The notes under the pieces were generated by a model that saw nothing but the letters and a program-made list of their open reading frames with translations, ran no database searches and was not told where the DNA came from. A stretch of DNA of 51,106 nucleotides, taken from contig DAIDJG010000240.1 in the NCBI GenBank assembly GCA_027451445.1, positions 1 through 51,106 of the forward strand, in the 5' to 3' direction. The position numbers and the translations under genes were made by a program. Source of the DNA: Singulisphaera sp. Lineage in GTDB: Bacteria; Planctomycetota; Planctomycetia; Isosphaerales; Isosphaeraceae. How positions within the stretch are numbered: the first letter of the stretch is position 1; the number at the start of each line of letters is the position of its first letter. Below are positions 1-9,274 of the stretch, piece by piece.

Positions 1-785
1 GGTCCGGGATCGGCTTGGGCGAGGATCCGGCCGTCGAAGTCAACGATCATACTTCCGCCCGGCCACGTGAACGGCGGATAGTTCGAGGCCGACGCTCCCT
101 GGTTCGCCGCGACCACGAACGCGAAGTTCTCAACCGCGCGCGCTCGATTGAAGAGCGTCCACCAATCGAGCGGGGGCGTCGCGCCCCACGGATCCATGTA
201 CGCCGAGACGCGGATCAGGACCTCTGCCCCACCCAGAGCAAGCGCACGAATCGATTCCGGAAAGAGCCAGTCGTAACAAATCGCCGCGCCGAGATGGCCG
301 ATCTCGGTCTCGGTTACGGGAAAGAGCGGAAGATCGTAACCCGCCAGGTCATGCGGGCTCGCGTGCTTTTCCCAGGGGAGCCAGGGATTCATCTTACGGT
401 AGCGACTTAGCAGCCCGTCGGGGCCAATCAGGCACGTCGTGTTGAACACCACGTTGGGCCACTTCGAGTCCGACTCGAGAAAGCTGCCCGTCTGAATCCA
501 TACCCCGCGCTCGCGGGCTTTCCGCGCATAACGGTCGGTATGCTCGTTCGGGATCGGAACCGCGAGCCGATCGCGCAGCTCTTCAACCGTCTCGTACACA
601 GGGGCGGCGTGGGCGAACTCAGGGAAGACAATCAGCTTGATGTCAAAAAACGGTCCGTACCCGACGACGGCCCTGTCAATCATCCCCAAAAGCACGCCGA
701 CGCGCTCCGGAATCTCGCTCCGGTCGCGAGGGCAAGGAAGATCGGTCTGGCATACCGCGGCGTAGTAGCGGTTCGTCGACGACAT
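1..785 (-). CDS. Carbon-nitrogen hydrolase (nitrilase superfamily), 3' end cut by the window
   Basis: I translated this frame by hand; it stays open from an ATG at 785 to the window edge, so the C-terminus is missing. About 261 residues are visible. The nitrilase-fold catalytic triad is present: Glu56 in FPEF, Lys131 in YRKMNPW and Cys170 in ICYDW. These enzymes hydrolyse non-peptide C-N bonds (nitriles, amides, carbamoyl groups) through a Cys thioester. The section after the Cys, with RVSAYMDPWG and a later NRARAVENFAFVVAANQG block, matches the usual order of the aliphatic amidase/N-carbamoyl hydrolase branch. GGGGAG lies about 12 bases before the ATG. The substrate cannot be told from the sequence. 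It is followed upstream by the secreted TPR gene on the same strand. Confidence 0.88.
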   Translation of the reverse strand, partial: MSSTNRYYAAVCQTDLPCPRDRSEIPERVGVLLGMIDRAVVGYGPFFDIKLIVFPEFAHAAPVYETVEELRDRLAVPIPNEHTDRYARKARERGVWIQTGSFLESDSKWPNVVFNTTCLIGPDGLLSRYRKMNPWLPWEKHASPHDLAGYDLPLFPVTETEIGHLGAAICYDWLFPESIRALALGGAEVLIRVSAYMDPWGATPPLDWWTLFNRARAVENFAFVVAANQGASASNYPPFTWPGGSMIVDFDGRILAQADPG

Positions 786-827
786 TTGGACCAGGCTTAC
801 TCCCCGCTCCCGCGTCGGGATGTGCGC

Positions 828-1637
828 TCAGTTCGATGGGGTTTCTCGCGGAGTCGATGCGTCCCGGAATGCGGCAAGCGTGGGATCCGCCGCGCGGTCG
901 GACAATCGAACAAAGATGTCTGAAGCCTGCTTGGTGCGTCCGGAAAGAAACCACTCAGCGCCCAGCGTAAACCAGGCGTCGCGGTCAGCGGGATTCGCTT
1001 GAAGGTGCGTCTCGAGCTTCGCGATGTGCCGTGCGAAGTCGCCCGGTTCCGCGAAGAGTGACTGCACGTCTTTGGCGTTCATGAGCCAGCCGGGCTGCGC
1101 GGCTTGGGCCTCACGGAACTGGTTGGCCGCTTCCGCATACTGGCCTCGAACCAACGCAAGCTGCGCAAGCCGGACCCGCGGCGCGGCGGCTTTCGGATCG
1201 GCGCGGATCGCTTGCTCAAACCGTTCTTCCGCACGCCGGGTGTTCCCCGCTTTAAACAACCGGTCTCCCAGCGTCACGAACTGTGCGGAGCGAGCTGGAT
1301 CTCCGCGTTTCTTTCCTGCTTCCGGCGGACGCGCTTTCAAGTCCCACATCGAGCCATTCGGCATCGGGCCGGCGAGGAGTTGTCCCCGGTCACGAACCAG
1401 GGTGACAGGATTAATCGAAGCATTTGCGCCGCCGAATGGGGGGATGCCGTTGGGAGCTACGACCAGCACAGGGTAGACATATCCAAATCCTCCCGCATAG
1501 ATTCCCGCCGGGAAGTAGCTGTGATGATGACCCAAGCCCGAGCCACCGACATGCCCTCCCCCATGAGAACCCGCCCGCGCATGACCAAGCGTGAGTAGCG
1601 AAAAAACGGCAAGGGTGAGTGTCGTGCGGGCGCTCAT
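828..1637 (-). CDS. Secreted tetratricopeptide-repeat protein
   Basis: This 269-residue protein begins with a clear signal peptide (MSARTTLTLAVFSLLTLGHARAG, cleavage probably near residue 22), followed by a Gly/His-rich stretch (residues 23-50) and a Tyr/Pro/Gly-rich linker. From about residue 115 to 260 there are TPR-like helical pairs, for example LGDRLFKAGNTRRAEERFEQAIRAD and VRLAQLALVRGQYAEAANQF-type repeats. TPR arrays bind protein partners, so this is probably an exported scaffold or envelope protein. AAGGAG stands 8 bases before the ATG, which fixes the start. It has no recognisable enzymatic domain. Confidence 0.85.
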   Translation of the reverse strand: MSARTTLTLAVFSLLTLGHARAGSHGGGHVGGSGLGHHHSYFPAGIYAGGFGYVYPVLVVAPNGIPPFGGANASINPVTLVRDRGQLLAGPMPNGSMWDLKARPPEAGKKRGDPARSAQFVTLGDRLFKAGNTRRAEERFEQAIRADPKAAAPRVRLAQLALVRGQYAEAANQFREAQAAQPGWLMNAKDVQSLFAEPGDFARHIAKLETHLQANPADRDAWFTLGAEWFLSGRTKQASDIFVRLSDRAADPTLAAFRDASTPRETPSN

Positions 1638-1777
1638 GCTCGGACTCCTTCCAGTTCCAACGTGGTCGCGCGGCTCATTTCACATTATCAAGCTTCGCCT
1701 TGAAAAAACCAAGGTGACGGACCGGCAATTCATGAGCGAACCTCGCCTCAACCATCATTCTCCCCTGCGCCGGCGGA

Positions 1778-4700
1778 CTAATTCCGTCCTGCGGTCGGTT
1801 GGCCACGCTTGAGCAGGCCGAGTTTTTTCGGGTCCGCGCCGATCTCGAGCGACCGTCGCGAGACGAAGTGTTCCGGATCGAGAACCAAGTCGTGCGGTGT
1901 TACCTCATTAAGATGAAATCGGGTTAGGAAGCGAACGCTTGGCGACGAACCTCGACTCGACGGGCCTGTGATCTTGCCTTTGAAGTGGCTTGCTCCCCAA
2001 AACTCCAACCACTGGCGGCTCAAGTCCAGGCGTGCGCTCGATTGCGATGCGACGTCCTCGGCTGCGGTGAAGTGTGGAACTTCGTACGCTTCGTTGTAGC
2101 CCTGCCAAAAGAGGGTCCCGTGGGCGAGCGACTCCCCTATTGAGCGCAACAAAACGGCCTCTCGCGCGACCGAACCGGGCGCAGCGACGTACGCGGACTG
2201 CTGCGAGAAAACCACGCACGGGCGGTCGGGGCCGGGGTCCGTTCCCTTCCAAGGTCCCACTTCCAGGAAGTTTTTCTCCGCGGTCAGGGTACAGTGATCG
2301 ACCAGAACGTCCACTTCGAAACGGGCTCGTGCGACCCGTGACGGGGCGAGCACGATCGCACTCCCACCAGCGGCAACCGCACAACCCGTCAGCGCAATCC
2401 GGCCTCGGCCGACTTCTGCCGACAATACGTCGCCGCCGGTGATCAAAGTGCACTCGGTCAGACGACAGTGCGGACGATCGACGGACTGTGCAAAAGGCCG
2501 AACCTGGTCCCGAAAGGGCTGAGTCGTTGCGGCGAGAAACCGGATCAGCCCGCCACCGGCGGTCTCAACAGTGCCGGGGGCGATCAACCGGCAGCGGTTT
2601 AGAATGAGGTGCCCATCCTCCACCTTCAACAAAGATTTGGGAGAACTTGACCCGTCACGCGACAGGTTGACGCAAGACAGAATCAGGTCCGCTCCCTTGA
2701 GCCCGATCATTGCGTCCATCGTACTGTCTGGAGCGGGATACCACGTTGGCATCTCATCAGGCGCGAGGGCAGGGTCACCAATGAGCTCGACGCTGACGCC
2801 GTCCGGGATTCGAATGGGGGTGAACGGGTGGGAGCCCGATCCCTTCACCGAAACGCGAAGATGATCACCGGCGCTCTCGAGGCGCTCACTCAGATACCGG
2901 CCAAGGTCGCCCTTCCACGGCGCCGCCTCGGTGTCGAAAACAGAGTTCTTTTCGCTCTGTGCGCTTCCCTTGGGACCAGTCGTCGGACGCGGAACAACGC
3001 GGAGTGCCGGGCCGGTGATGTATTTGGATGAGCCCACCGGTTCGGGCGCTTTCGTCGCGCCCTTTGGCGGCGGTGCCGGCGCCGTCGCAGGAATCGACAC
3101 CGGCCTGGGAGGCGCTGGTGACGGACTGGGGGGCTCCGGAACGAAAAGGTCAGCGACGTAGCCTGGGGCCTCGGGCCGCTCAAATGCGCCGAACGTTTTT
3201 TCGATCAGGTACGCGTTCGGAGTCGCAGCTCGTTCAAGCGTGGCGACGTTGTCTGAAGCGAACCCTCGAAGTTGTTCGGGAACAATCCGATCGAATGCGG
3301 TGTTCGGCCATCGAGCAGGTGTCTCACGACTGTTCAGGTCAGAGGTTGCCCACGCCTTTCGAACCGCAGCCAGATTAGGAACACGGCCTGATTGATCCCC
3401 GCCAGCGCTCATCCACGTGCTCCACCCGCTGAACACGTTTCGGTTTCCGTCCCATTGAACGCGCTCGGTCGCTCGGCCAGGGCCACGCGACAGAATCAAG
3501 CTGCCCTGGCTCGTGCCCTCAACGCACGCGAAGGTGTTGCCCAGAGCGCGGACCACGAGGGCCCGAGGTCGGCCGCCGGCAGGGGGCACGCTGAGATCGA
3601 ATACGGGAGCGCGAGACGCAACCACGCTTCGAACGAAGTGAATCCGCCGATCAGCGGATGCATCGGCGCCGGAAACCAACGCGACCGATCCGCCGCCCGT
3701 GAGCAAAACCGAGCGAGAGAACACGGCGTCGACCACGCCGCCGACGATGTCGAGGGCCGAAATCGACTGGCCTCGCAGCAAGCAACGCTCCAACCTCACA
3801 CGTGTCGGGCGGGTCGAGCCGACCGTCTTCACGAGATTGAACGTCCCCCCTTTTTGGTTGATGACGGTGATCGAACAGTTCACCATCGTCAATTCCGCAC
3901 CGGCGCACTCGAAAAGCGAGTTCTGGTCGAGCGCGAGTGCCTCGGCGTTCACCACGAGATCGAGACCTTCGATCAACAGCTCCTTGCCCTCGAGCAAAAT
4001 CAGCGCGTTCTGCTTCCGGGAACTCTCGTGCTTTGGCTTCTCGAACGCCACGATCGGACGGAAACCAGATCGGGAACGAATCACGCGTCGATCGCCCGGA
4101 ATCCGAATATCGTCTTCGAAAAACGGTCCATTATCCGCGATTTCGACCGAGCCGCCGATCACCTCGAGCGCCGCGCCGATGCGACTCTTCTCCGACGCCA
4201 CTCCCGATGCGCGTCGCACGACGGTCAGTTGTGCCGTCGAAGTCCGCTCCGGGATCGGCTGGGCGGCCCACTCCGGAAGGTAGGACGCATCGCCCTTCGG
4301 TCCGTAGTCCGCCTCCGCCGAGACGATCGGATTGGGGTCCGAGGGTTCGTGAAACACGGGAGCAGGCTTTGGCTTAACGATCTCCTTTGCTCGTTCTGCC
4401 TGTTTCGCGACGGTGACTCCCGACGTCCTCGGGGGGGGGCCAACAGGCGGGCTCGGTCCGAGTTTTCGTTCCTCCACAGGCAGCACGAAATCGTTTTCAA
4501 TTGGGGCGACTGTTTCGACACTCGACGTTCCACGTGAAGCCTTGATCAACTGATCCACGCCAATGACCAAGAGGATAATGGACGCACCGATGAAGACGTA
4601 GCGCTTGACGAGGGTCGACGTCGATCCCGACGTGAAGTACGTCGATGCCGTTGCTCGGCGGGTCGGGAGAGCGGACAGCGGCCGCTCTACGCTTTCATCC

Positions 4701-5959
4701 AGGAGCGCGGTCAATTGCTTGTCAGGCGCTACTGGATGCGCCGGTGCGGGCCGAGCGGGTCTTGCCGCTTTCGTCGGCGGATCGTCTTCGACAAGTGCAG
4801 CCAACTCGGCGAGGGGCAGAAGCTCCTCCTTGGGCTGAGGGGTCGCGCCGCGCGGAGCGGGGCGACTCGTCGTGATGGGAACGAGATCGTCGGAGTCGTC
4901 GTCTGCGATCAACGCGTCAACCGCAGATGGCCCCTTCGGCGCGTCCTCGTCGTCTTCGTCGACGAGGGCGTAAAGCGGCTCCTCCTTGGTCGCTGCGCCG
5001 GTGGACTCCACACGATTCAGCGCTTCGATCAGCCGGTCGTAAGACTCAAAACGTTTCTCCGGACGCTTCGCCATCATCCGTCTGGTGAGGTTCGCGAGTC
5101 CCTCACTCACTTCGGGACGCAGCTTTCTCGGGTCGGGCGCCGGCTGTGTGCAATGACGGGCAAGTTTGTCCGCGAGATCCCCCCCGGGGTATGGGGGCGA
5201 ACCCGTCAACAGAAAGTAGAGTGTACATCCCAGAGAATAGATATCGCTCCGCTCGCTTGTGGAGCGGCTGTCGCGCGCCTGTTCCGGAGACATGTAGTCA
5301 ACGGTCCCGACCGTTGTGCCGTCGCGGGTCACCCGCTCGTCTTCGCTCTCCGACTGAAGCGCGAGACCGAGATCGATGATCTTCACCTGGCCAGTGGGTG
5401 ACACCAAAATGTTCGCGGGCTTGATATCACGATGGATCACGCCCCGCCCGGACGCGAATCGCAGGCCTTCCGCGACTTCCTTGACGACACGGATGGCTTC
5501 AGGAATCGCCAGCGGCCCGCCGCCTCGCACGCGGTCATGGAGATCGCCTCCGTCGACGAATTCGAGAACCAGATAGTGCCGCCCCTGGTCGACCCCGCGG
5601 TCAAAGATGGCCACGATATTCGGGTGCTCGAGTGCCTCGGCACTCTTCGCCTCCCGCAAGAATCGCTGGAGCAGGGTCGGGTTTTTAGCGAGCGACCGCG
5701 GGAGCACCTTGACCGCAACTTCGTGCCCGGTCTCCTCGTGAACCGCACGGAAGACGGAGCTCATCCCGCCTGATCCCAAAGGCTTGGACAGGCGATAGCT
5801 GCCAATCCGCAGCTCCGGTTTTCCGCTGTTTTGGGACTCTTCGTCAGACATGCGTATGCTGGTTCCTGTCACTCCGCTCATCCGCGAGACTTCGCGGCGA
5901 GTCGGCGAGAGCGCCGCTTTTTCGACGTCGCTCAATGCGGACTCTCGCAGAGAGCCCAT
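1778..5959 (-). CDS. Giant Ser/Thr protein kinase with one TM segment and beta-helix-like ectodomain
   Basis: The 1,393-residue protein has an N-terminal Hanks-type kinase (about residues 53-315): a Gly-rich loop LGSGGMSSVF, Lys84 in AVKVL, catalytic HRDIKPAN (Asp178), DLG in place of DFG (Asp196) and an SPEQ activation-segment end. An acidic/Pro-rich linker follows, then one membrane segment (about 453-472, YVFIGASIILLVIGVDQLI). The outer part of more than 900 residues contains two blocks (roughly 590-830 and 1035-1290) of short hydrophobic rungs typical of right-handed parallel beta-helices. The layout suggests a receptor kinase sensing glycans or envelope state; the ligand is unknown. Two starts are possible: ATG 5959 (GGAG 10 bases upstream) and ATG 5851 (AGGAA 11 bases upstream, removing 36 weak residues). 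Confidence 0.9.
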   Translation of the reverse strand: MGSLRESALSDVEKAALSPTRREVSRMSGVTGTSIRMSDEESQNSGKPELRIGSYRLSKPLGSGGMSSVFRAVHEETGHEVAVKVLPRSLAKNPTLLQRFLREAKSAEALEHPNIVAIFDRGVDQGRHYLVLEFVDGGDLHDRVRGGGPLAIPEAIRVVKEVAEGLRFASGRGVIHRDIKPANILVSPTGQVKIIDLGLALQSESEDERVTRDGTTVGTVDYMSPEQARDSRSTSERSDIYSLGCTLYFLLTGSPPYPGGDLADKLARHCTQPAPDPRKLRPEVSEGLANLTRRMMAKRPEKRFESYDRLIEALNRVESTGAATKEEPLYALVDEDDEDAPKGPSAVDALIADDDSDDLVPITTSRPAPRGATPQPKEELLPLAELAALVEDDPPTKAARPARPAPAHPVAPDKQLTALLDESVERPLSALPTRRATASTYFTSGSTSTLVKRYVFIGASIILLVIGVDQLIKASRGTSSVETVAPIENDFVLPVEERKLGPSPPVGPPPRTSGVTVAKQAERAKEIVKPKPAPVFHEPSDPNPIVSAEADYGPKGDASYLPEWAAQPIPERTSTAQLTVVRRASGVASEKSRIGAALEVIGGSVEIADNGPFFEDDIRIPGDRRVIRSRSGFRPIVAFEKPKHESSRKQNALILLEGKELLIEGLDLVVNAEALALDQNSLFECAGAELTMVNCSITVINQKGGTFNLVKTVGSTRPTRVRLERCLLRGQSISALDIVGGVVDAVFSRSVLLTGGGSVALVSGADASADRRIHFVRSVVASRAPVFDLSVPPAGGRPRALVVRALGNTFACVEGTSQGSLILSRGPGRATERVQWDGNRNVFSGWSTWMSAGGDQSGRVPNLAAVRKAWATSDLNSRETPARWPNTAFDRIVPEQLRGFASDNVATLERAATPNAYLIEKTFGAFERPEAPGYVADLFVPEPPSPSPAPPRPVSIPATAPAPPPKGATKAPEPVGSSKYITGPALRVVPRPTTGPKGSAQSEKNSVFDTEAAPWKGDLGRYLSERLESAGDHLRVSVKGSGSHPFTPIRIPDGVSVELIGDPALAPDEMPTWYPAPDSTMDAMIGLKGADLILSCVNLSRDGSSSPKSLLKVEDGHLILNRCRLIAPGTVETAGGGLIRFLAATTQPFRDQVRPFAQSVDRPHCRLTECTLITGGDVLSAEVGRGRIALTGCAVAAGGSAIVLAPSRVARARFEVDVLVDHCTLTAEKNFLEVGPWKGTDPGPDRPCVVFSQQSAYVAAPGSVAREAVLLRSIGESLAHGTLFWQGYNEAYEVPHFTAAEDVASQSSARLDLSRQWLEFWGASHFKGKITGPSSRGSSPSVRFLTRFHLNEVTPHDLVLDPEHFVSRRSLEIGADPKKLGLLKRGQPTAGRN
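4526..4541. other. Weak parS-like site inside the kinase gene
   Basis: CGTTCCACGTGAAGCC keeps the central CCACGTGAA of the bacterial parS consensus TGTTTCACGTGAAACA but differs at four positions. It lies in coding sequence of the kinase linker. It may be a low-affinity ParB site or chance; the better sites are at 7364, 10712 and 18337. Confidence 0.3.
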
Positions 5960-6178
5960 TCGGCAAAGACTCCGGCGCCCGATGAGGGGCAGACTCAGCC
6001 CTGTCCCACTACCCCAATTCTATCGCGCGGTCGTCATGATGTGATCCCCCTGCTCTTTCGTGACGCGACGTTATTTCCTGCCTCCGGCTTGTCTTGGCGG
6101 ACCGCGAGTCTGGAGTCGCCAACTGGGGCCTGCGATGATCCGACTTGAACGATCAACGTCCAAATCCGGTCGGACGGA

Positions 6179-6961
6179 TTACAGACGTGGGAGCTGCAGC
6201 CCCCCGTCAACGTGGATCACTTCGCCAGTCGAGTATGGCAACATCCCCGTTGCCAGCGCGGCGACAACCTTCCCGACATCGGAGGGTTGACCCCACCTTG
6301 GAATCGGCGTCAATCCCTCGCGGATCCGTTTGTCGTAACTTTCGCGGGCGCCGCTCGTCATGTCGGTTTCGATGATGCCTGGACGAATCTCATAAACAAG
6401 GATACCGTACTCCGCGAGTCGCGCGGCGAACAACTTTGCAACCATGCTCAGTCCAGCCTTGGAGATGCAGTATTCACCACGTTTTACGCTGGCGAAGGTG
6501 CTGGAAACCGACGTAACGAAAATGATCATAGGCTCCTGACCAACGGTTCGATGAGGTCGTTGGATCAGCGCCTGGGCGACATGTTGGGAAAGGAAAAACG
6601 GACCTTTGAGATTGGTGTCTAGAACTTCGTTCCAGCTTTCGGGGCTCGCTTCGAGCAAGTCGACCCGCGAACGCGGCGCGACTCCCGCGTTGTTCACCCA
6701 GACGTCGATCGTGCCAAAGTCGCCGAGCACGTTTGAGACCAGAGCCTGCCCGTCGTGAATGTTCGCGACATCGGCTTGTAGGGCAACGGCTTTCGGTGCG
6801 CCCAACGCCAACGCGTCACGACATGTCTGCTCGGCCGCGTGACGGTCACGATGAAAATTGATTGCGAGCGAGTATCCTCGCCCCGCGAGTTCCAGGACAA
6901 TGCCCCGGCCGATTCCCCGACCGCCTCCTGTGACAACCGCGACGCGACTAGAATCCGCCAT
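6179..6961 (-). CDS. Short-chain dehydrogenase/reductase, FabG-like
   Basis: The 260-residue protein is a classical SDR. It has the NAD(P)-binding TGGGRGIG motif at residues 11-18, an ADVAN stretch that contacts the adenine, NNAG at about 89, a catalytic Ser in FVTSVSS and the Tyr-x3-Lys active site in YCISK. The C-terminus ends in the VDGGLQL pattern common in 3-oxoacyl-ACP reductase homologues. It could reduce a 3-ketoacyl thioester or another carbonyl; there are no fatty-acid synthesis neighbours to decide. GAGGGAAG precedes the ATG by about 8 bases. It is read away from the tRNA-Arg pair upstream. Confidence 0.9.
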   Translation of the reverse strand: MADSSRVAVVTGGGRGIGRGIVLELAGRGYSLAINFHRDRHAAEQTCRDALALGAPKAVALQADVANIHDGQALVSNVLGDFGTIDVWVNNAGVAPRSRVDLLEASPESWNEVLDTNLKGPFFLSQHVAQALIQRPHRTVGQEPMIIFVTSVSSTFASVKRGEYCISKAGLSMVAKLFAARLAEYGILVYEIRPGIIETDMTSGARESYDKRIREGLTPIPRWGQPSDVGKVVAALATGMLPYSTGEVIHVDGGLQLPRL

Positions 6962-7011
6962 GGCAAGCTTCCCTCAAGGTACCGGAATGCGGCAGGGCGT
7001 CGACTCATTGA

Positions 7012-7041
7012 TTGACACGCTACCTCATCTTGGACAAGAAT
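7012..7041 (+). promoter_or_regulatory. Sigma-70-type promoter for the tRNA-Arg pair
   Basis: TTGACA at 7012-7017 and AAGAAT at 7036-7041 are separated by 18 bases. The predicted start of transcription is about 20 bases before the first tRNA. The -35 box is a perfect consensus match and the -10 box matches 4 of 6. Confidence 0.65.
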
Positions 7042-7068
7042 CGAGAGCGAAGGCGGCAAGCAGCGTAC

Positions 7069-7142
7069 GCGCCCGTAGCTCAGGTGGATAGAGCGGCGGT
7101 TTCCTAAACCGCAGGCCGCAGGTTCGAATCCTGCCGGGCGCA
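7069..7142 (+). tRNA. tRNA-Arg (anticodon CCT)
   Basis: The 7-bp acceptor stem pairs GCGCCCG with CGGGCGC. The anticodon loop TTCCTAA gives anticodon CCT, decoding AGG. The T-arm GCAGG-TTCGAAT-CCTGC is perfect. The discriminator base is A and CCA is not encoded. A second tRNA-Arg follows 29 bases later and is probably co-transcribed. Confidence 0.96.
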
Positions 7143-7171
7143 TCGTTTACGCCTTGCCCTCAAGCAATCGG

Positions 7172-7245
7172 GCGCCTGTAGCTCAGCCGGATAGAGCAAC
7201 GGTTTTCTAAACCGTCGGTCGCAGGTTCGAATCCTGCCGGGCGTA
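7172..7245 (+). tRNA. tRNA-Arg (anticodon TCT)
   Basis: The acceptor stem GCGCCTG/CGGGCGT contains two G-U pairs. The anticodon loop TTTCTAA gives TCT, decoding AGA. The T-arm is the same as in the preceding tRNA-Arg, and much of the body is shared, which suggests tandem duplication followed by divergence of the anticodon. CCA is not encoded. Confidence 0.95.
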
Positions 7246-7363
7246 TTCTCATGGGCGATGCCGAGGCCAAAGATTCACGGTACGGTGAACTGTCTCTTGA
7301 CTGGTAGCAAGTCATCGGTTGGGATGAGCGTCGCTACGCGCTCGCCGTGAAACCAGCGGACAG

Positions 7364-7379
7364 TGTTCCACGTGGAACG
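7364..7379. other. parS site 1 (ParB centromere-like site)
   Basis: TGTTCCACGTGGAACG contains the perfect 14-bp palindrome GTTCCACGTGGAAC and differs from the general parS consensus TGTTTCACGTGAAACA at three positions. It lies in the short intergenic stretch between the tRNA-Arg pair and the ECF sigma gene, about 6.7 kb from parA, the distance expected of chromosomal parS sites. Confidence 0.8.
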
Positions 7380-7447
7380 GTGACCCGTCCGCATTTCTCT
7401 CGAGGTAGCGAACACCACAATCCTCTCGCGCTCAAGGGATGCCCCGC

Positions 7448-8155
7448 ATGCAGGGTGACAGTTTGTCGCAAACGACGATCTGGGCGACGATCACCACAGC
7501 ACACACTCCCGGACCGGAAGGTCAGCGCGCGATGGAGGAGTTGGTCAGTCGTTACCACCCGGCCGTCGAGCGCTACATACGTCTGAAGCTCCGAGATCGC
7601 CACCTTGCGGACGAGGTGATCCAGGAGTTCTGGCACAAGGTCCTGACACACAAGCTGGCCGGGGCCGACAAGAATAAAGGCCGATTCCGCGACTATATCC
7701 GTACGGTGCTCCATCGGCTGGTCATCGACCACTTTCGTGCTCGAAAGCTCCAGTCACTACCACCTGGTGAATTGCTCGACCCGAGCTCACCCGACGCCGA
7801 CTACGATCGAGTCTGGCGTGAGGTGGTGATCAAACGCGTCCTCTCGAGGCTGGAAACCTTCGAGATTCAAACTGCAAAGAATCGATACGCCACCGTTTTG
7901 AATCTGAGACTCAAAGAACCGGACGCGTCGATCGAAGAACTGACCGAGAAGTTGAGCACCCAGTTGGGGGTAACCGTCTCGCCTGAGGCCTTCAGGAAGA
8001 CCCTTCAACGCGCCCGGGCGAAGTTCTTGGAACTGTTGATCTTGGAACTCAAAGAAACAATTCATCCAGCCTCGCCCGAAGATATCGAGGCCGAGATTTA
8101 CGACCTTGGCCTCGGCCACTGGTATCGTCGTTATTCCTCTGAGGGCAATGGTTAG
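7448..8155 (+). CDS. ECF-type RNA polymerase sigma factor
   Basis: This 235-residue sigma-70-family protein has region 2 at about residues 28-95 (VSRYHPAVERYI, then DEVIQEFWHKVL and GRFRDYIRTVLHRLVIDHFRAR). The C-terminal helical part is longer than usual, ending in a putative region 4 with KTLQRARAKFLELL. The longer form of ECF factor is common in planctomycetes. ATG 7448 is preferred over ATG 7439 because AAGGGA stands 8 bases before it. No anti-sigma gene is adjacent. It lies directly downstream of parS site 1. Confidence 0.87.
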   Translation: MQGDSLSQTTIWATITTAHTPGPEGQRAMEELVSRYHPAVERYIRLKLRDRHLADEVIQEFWHKVLTHKLAGADKNKGRFRDYIRTVLHRLVIDHFRARKLQSLPPGELLDPSSPDADYDRVWREVVIKRVLSRLETFEIQTAKNRYATVLNLRLKEPDASIEELTEKLSTQLGVTVSPEAFRKTLQRARAKFLELLILELKETIHPASPEDIEAEIYDLGLGHWYRRYSSEGNG

Positions 8156-8394
8156 CGCTGGCTGCGAACTTTTCGTTACAACACTCCTGCCCTGCCCTTC
8201 CTCGCCAACCGACCCGTCTTGATAATTTACGCGCTATACGAAAATCTCCCCGACCACTTGACCGGTACGTTTGGTCCGTTAGAGTTGTATGGAGTCCGAT
8301 GTTGTGCCCGTGTCCTCCACGACATCAACGTGAATAGCTGTCCAGAAAACGGATGGACATCGCCAAGTGAGCTTGGCCTCAGAGGGGGGCGGCG

Positions 8395-8610
8395 ATGCTG
8401 GTTCTCTCCCGAAAGAAGAACGAGAGCATCATCATCAACGACAACATCACGGTTACGGTGATCGAGATTCGTGGAGACAAGGTACGCCTTGGAATCGAAG
8501 CACCCAAAGACGTGACCGTGCATCGTCGTGAAGTGTATGAAGCGATCCAGAGTCAACTCCAGGCGCGGACGCGCGACCACGGCTCCACGGCCTTGACCCC
8601 GGATTCTTGA
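8395..8610 (+). CDS. csrA: Carbon storage regulator CsrA
   Basis: This 71-residue RNA-binding regulator starts with the diagnostic [10 protein letters not shown] and continues with [11 protein letters not shown] and the VHRREVY RNA-contact segment, the full CsrA core of about 60 residues. CsrA dimers bind GGA motifs near ribosome binding sites and repress or stabilise mRNAs. The tail after residue 55 is short and polar. A strong GAGGGGGG stands just upstream. No fliW or flagellar gene is nearby to suggest a CsrA antagonist. Confidence 0.96.
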   Translation: MLVLSRKKNESIIINDNITVTVIEIRGDKVRLGIEAPKDVTVHRREVYEAIQSQLQARTRDHGSTALTPDS

Positions 8611-8713
8611 TTGCCGTGGGTCGTGGCCTATGGCATTCCCATCGGCACCAATCCGGTAGGCTCGATCGAATATGCGCCAGTGGTATGCGCTTGGCGTGCG
8701 CTGACTTCCCCAA

Positions 8714-9274
8714 TCACTGGGGCCGACTTGACTTGAGAAGGCGCACAAACTCGCGCATCCAGGGTCCGTTGTCGGGCCAACCCCGGACAGTGACGAGCGC
8801 TCCGTCAACCACCACATCGCGATTCACAAACTTTGCCCCAATCGCTTCCACGTCAAGAACCAGGTCGGGGTAGCACGTAAGTGTTTTCCCTGCTGCCCCG
8901 CCGGCGGCCATCACCAGCAACGGGCCGTGGCAGTTGGCTGCGATCGGTTTCCCACTCTCGACGAAGTGGCGAACCAGCGCTACGGCTTTGGGCTTATTGC
9001 GGAGGTATTCCGGCGCGCGCCCGCCCGGGAGGACCAGCGCGTCGTACTGCGTCGGGTCGACGTCTGCGATCCCAAAATCGGCCTGAACTCGGTAGCCCGC
9101 TCTCTCCGTATACGTGTCGAACCCGGGTTCGAAATCGTGGACTACCGACAGAAACGCGCGGCGCTCGGGGGCGACGATATGGACCGTCCAGCCTTCCTCT
9201 TCGAGACGATACTTGGCGTAGTAGATCTCCTGGGATTCTCCCGCGTCTCCGGTCAGCAGCAGGATTTTCAGCAT
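8714..9274 (-). CDS. DJ-1/PfpI family protein
   Basis: The protein has 186 residues from ATG 9274, with GGTGGAG 11 bases upstream; a longer reading to 9316 adds 14 unlikely residues. The class I glutamine amidotransferase-like fold is shown by LVLPGGRAPEYLR and the nucleophile elbow AANCHGP (Cys115-His116). Glu13 in GESQE occupies the position of the conserved acidic partner. Members are glyoxalase III/deglycase-like enzymes, chaperones or peptidases; this sequence alone does not choose between them. It stands alone, converging with csrA. Confidence 0.9.
   Translation of the reverse strand: MLKILLLTGDAGESQEIYYAKYRLEEEGWTVHIVAPERRAFLSVVHDFEPGFDTYTERAGYRVQADFGIADVDPTQYDALVLPGGRAPEYLRNKPKAVALVRHFVESGKPIAANCHGPLLVMAAGGAAGKTLTCYPDLVLDVEAIGAKFVNRDVVVDGALVTVRGWPDNGPWMREFVRLLKSSRPQ

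Noticed and set aside
3392-4537. A 381-codon open frame on the + strand
   Set aside because: It lies opposite the kinase gene and is Arg/His/Asp-rich with no motif; the minus-strand frame has a clear kinase and beta-helix-like protein.
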